Shown here: piece by piece, positions 12,449 to 13,384 of the stretch
How the letters are laid out: every line of letters starts with the position of its first letter
Numbering within the stretch: position 1 is the stretch's first letter
Assembly (NCBI GenBank): GCA_023433275.1
Contig: JAEZDN010000105.1
Coordinates: forward strand, 1-13,384
Source: Verrucomicrobiota bacterium
GTDB lineage: Bacteria > Verrucomicrobiota > Verrucomicrobiia > Opitutales > Opitutaceae
Direction: 5' to 3'
Length of the DNA stretch: 13,384 nt
Program-made: the position numbers and the translations under genes
Notes under the pieces: model-generated
Seen by the model: the letters and a program-made list of their open reading frames with translations, nothing else
The model's database searches: none
What the model was told of the DNA's origin: nothing

Positions 12449-13323
12449 GGAATCGATTGGGCGCAGCGGAAGCCGAGCGAGGTGGTGGTGTTGTTGGCCT
12501 TGAGGGAGGAGCGCAGCGCCGAGCGCATGTAGGCGGCATAGTCGCTCGTCTCCTTGCTGCCCGCGGCGCCGGCGCCGCAGAACAGGTCGCGCTCGAGGCC
12601 GCTGTCGGCGCGGGATTCGCCGGTGACCATGGCGGTGTTGAAGTCATCGACCCATTCCCACACGAGGCCGTGCAGGCCGCGCGCGCCGTGGAGGTTGGTC
12701 CGGGCCGTGGCGACCGAGGGCAGCACGTCTGGCACCGGCCGCGCGAGCCAGGCGTAAAGATCGCGGTTGAACTCCGGTTCGTCCTTCCCCGCCGGCGTCG
12801 TGTAACCGGCCGCGGCGGCGAGTTCCCATTCGGCGGTGCTCGGCAGGCGCTTGCCGGCCCAGCGCGCGTAGGCGCGCGCCGCAAACCACGACACGCGCAC
12901 GACCGGGGCGTCGGGTGGGGCGCCGGCGCCGGGCTCGAGGTCGTCGGACCAGTGCTCGAGGTAGGAGGCGTCGGCAAAGAGCCGGCTGACGGCGGAGCGG
13001 CGCCATTTCGGGTTTTCGCGCACGAAGGCGAGGAACTCGGCGTTCGTCACCGGGAGGACATCCAGTTCGAAGGCCGGCACGGGCACTTGCTCGGGATCGC
13101 GCAGGGACCGTTGCACCGGTTCATAAATGCCCGCCGGAATCACGACCGACCCGCGAAGGGATGAATCGTCGATTCCGGCGCCGGGATGCTGGATATCCGC
13201 TCCGCCGCCCAAGGCGCCGAGCAGGAACAGCCCCAGCCCGACCCATGCGCGATTGAAACCGGAGGGGCGCCCGGCGGGCGGGCGACAGGGGGCCGGGATG
13301 GTGCGTGGCGCGGTGGCAAACAT
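12445..13323 (-). CDS. NirV-like SUMF1/formylglycine-generating-enzyme-fold protein
   Basis: A 292-residue protein from the ATG at 13323, with an N-terminal hydrophobic segment (about 26-42, signal or anchor). The SUMF1 domain is marked by PVTNAEF (91-97), VVRVSWFAARAYARWAGKR (141-159) with RLPSTAEWE (159-167), GLVWEWVDDF (220-229) and the end TTTSLGFRCA (279-288). The catalytic enzyme uses two nearby cysteines; here the equivalent loop, DLFCGAGAAGSKE, has only Cys249, so a formylglycine-generating activity is unlikely. This resembles NirV, a SUMF1-fold protein of unsettled function often encoded next to copper nitrite reductase nirK. The frame stays open upstream only to a TTG (13371). The SCO gene follows with a 4-bp overlap. 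Nitrous or nitrite reductase maturation is a guess. Confidence 0.85.
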   Translation of the reverse strand: MFATAPRTIPAPCRPPAGRPSGFNRAWVGLGLFLLGALGGGADIQHPGAGIDDSSLRGSVVIPAGIYEPVQRSLRDPEQVPVPAFELDVLPVTNAEFLAFVRENPKWRRSAVSRLFADASYLEHWSDDLEPGAGAPPDAPVVRVSWFAARAYARWAGKRLPSTAEWELAAAAGYTTPAGKDEPEFNRDLYAWLARPVPDVLPSVATARTNLHGARGLHGLVWEWVDDFNTAMVTGESRADSGLERDLFCGAGAAGSKETSDYAAYMRSALRSSLKANNTTTSLGFRCAQSIP

Positions 13324-13384
13324 GGAAGGAAGGAAGGGCGGGCGCACCCACACCGTGGGCCCCCCGAACAAAAAATTGGTGTTG
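13324..13384. other. Upstream region of the NirV-like gene at the right edge
   Basis: It holds a short stem (CCCAC 13347-13351 with GTGGG 13355-13359, loop ACC), a GGGCCC-type GC block and an A-run (13370-13375, T-run on the minus strand). No FNR-type operator is visible in these 61 bases, so the NirV-like gene is probably read from a promoter or gene further right. Confidence 0.35.

Noticed and set aside
10949..12532. 527-codon open frame on the plus strand
   Set aside because: It runs antisense across the DUF6448-type and SCO genes and their promoter; no domain is visible.
13324..13371. TTG start for the NirV-like protein
   Set aside because: The 16 extra residues are unlike a signal peptide and no ribosome-binding site precedes the TTG; ATG 13323 is preferred.
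13347..13375. Terminator at the right edge
   Set aside because: On the minus strand the T-run precedes the stem instead of following it, so it cannot be an intrinsic terminator for a minus-strand gene.

Overview
The window is a compact anaerobic nitrogen-oxide respiration island. It is very GC-rich, and every gene I can support lies on the minus strand, so transcription runs from high to low coordinates. The gene set (NrfHA, a DUF6448-type secreted protein, two SCO proteins, a NirV-like SUMF1 protein), the high GC and the dispersed palindromic repeats suggest a member of the Verrucomicrobiota, perhaps Opitutaceae. That placement is inference: no rRNA or other marker gene is present.

Layout in transcription order. 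(1) 13323-11663: a NirV-like SUMF1-domain protein overlaps (ATGA) a SCO/SenC copper chaperone that has an unusual cysteine-rich N-terminus; a copper nitrite reductase gene may lie just beyond the right edge. (2) 11566-10514: a secreted His-rich DUF6448-type protein, then a small unrecognised Cys-containing protein. (3) 10468-9950: an azurin-like blue-copper lipoprotein. (4) 9904-6034: a divergent heme-copper-oxidase-like membrane protein, an easily missed 49-residue membrane peptide (ATGA overlap), a CuA-bearing subunit II, and a complete heme-copper subunit I that lacks the oxidase tyrosine and so resembles the sNOR group of NO reductases. (5) 5843-2642: a second SCO protein, with three membrane helices, and a large cytochrome b / two-[4Fe-4S] / MvhD-like fusion. 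(6) 2567-92: a DUF2249 protein, NrfH and NrfA, the ammonia-forming nitrite reductase, with CXXCH instead of CXXCK at the active-site heme.

Regulation. Four FNR/CRP-family operators of the form TTGA(T/C)-N4-(A/G)TCA(A/T) sit in front of the DUF6448 gene, the azurin gene, the heme-copper operon and the nrf operon. A -10-like hexamer lies 32 bp from the centre of each, and it is the identical TAGGGT in two cases. In three units the predicted transcription start falls at or next to the start codon, implying leaderless or nearly leaderless mRNAs. Two of the operators contain the stop codon of the preceding gene. One FNR/DNR/NnrR-like regulator probably controls most of the island.

How the genes may work together (inference): nitrite is reduced to ammonium by NrfHA or, if a NirK gene is adjacent, to NO. 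NO would be reduced by the sNOR-like CuA/heme-copper complex, fed by azurin or cytochromes. The SCO proteins would supply copper, and the cytochrome b-ferredoxin fusion would link the cytoplasmic or quinone pool to these enzymes. Two intergenic palindromic elements (1622-1730 and 5889-5997) look like dispersed genomic repeats. I found no tRNA, rRNA, CRISPR array, transposase or phage gene. No gene-free stretch exceeds 300 bases.
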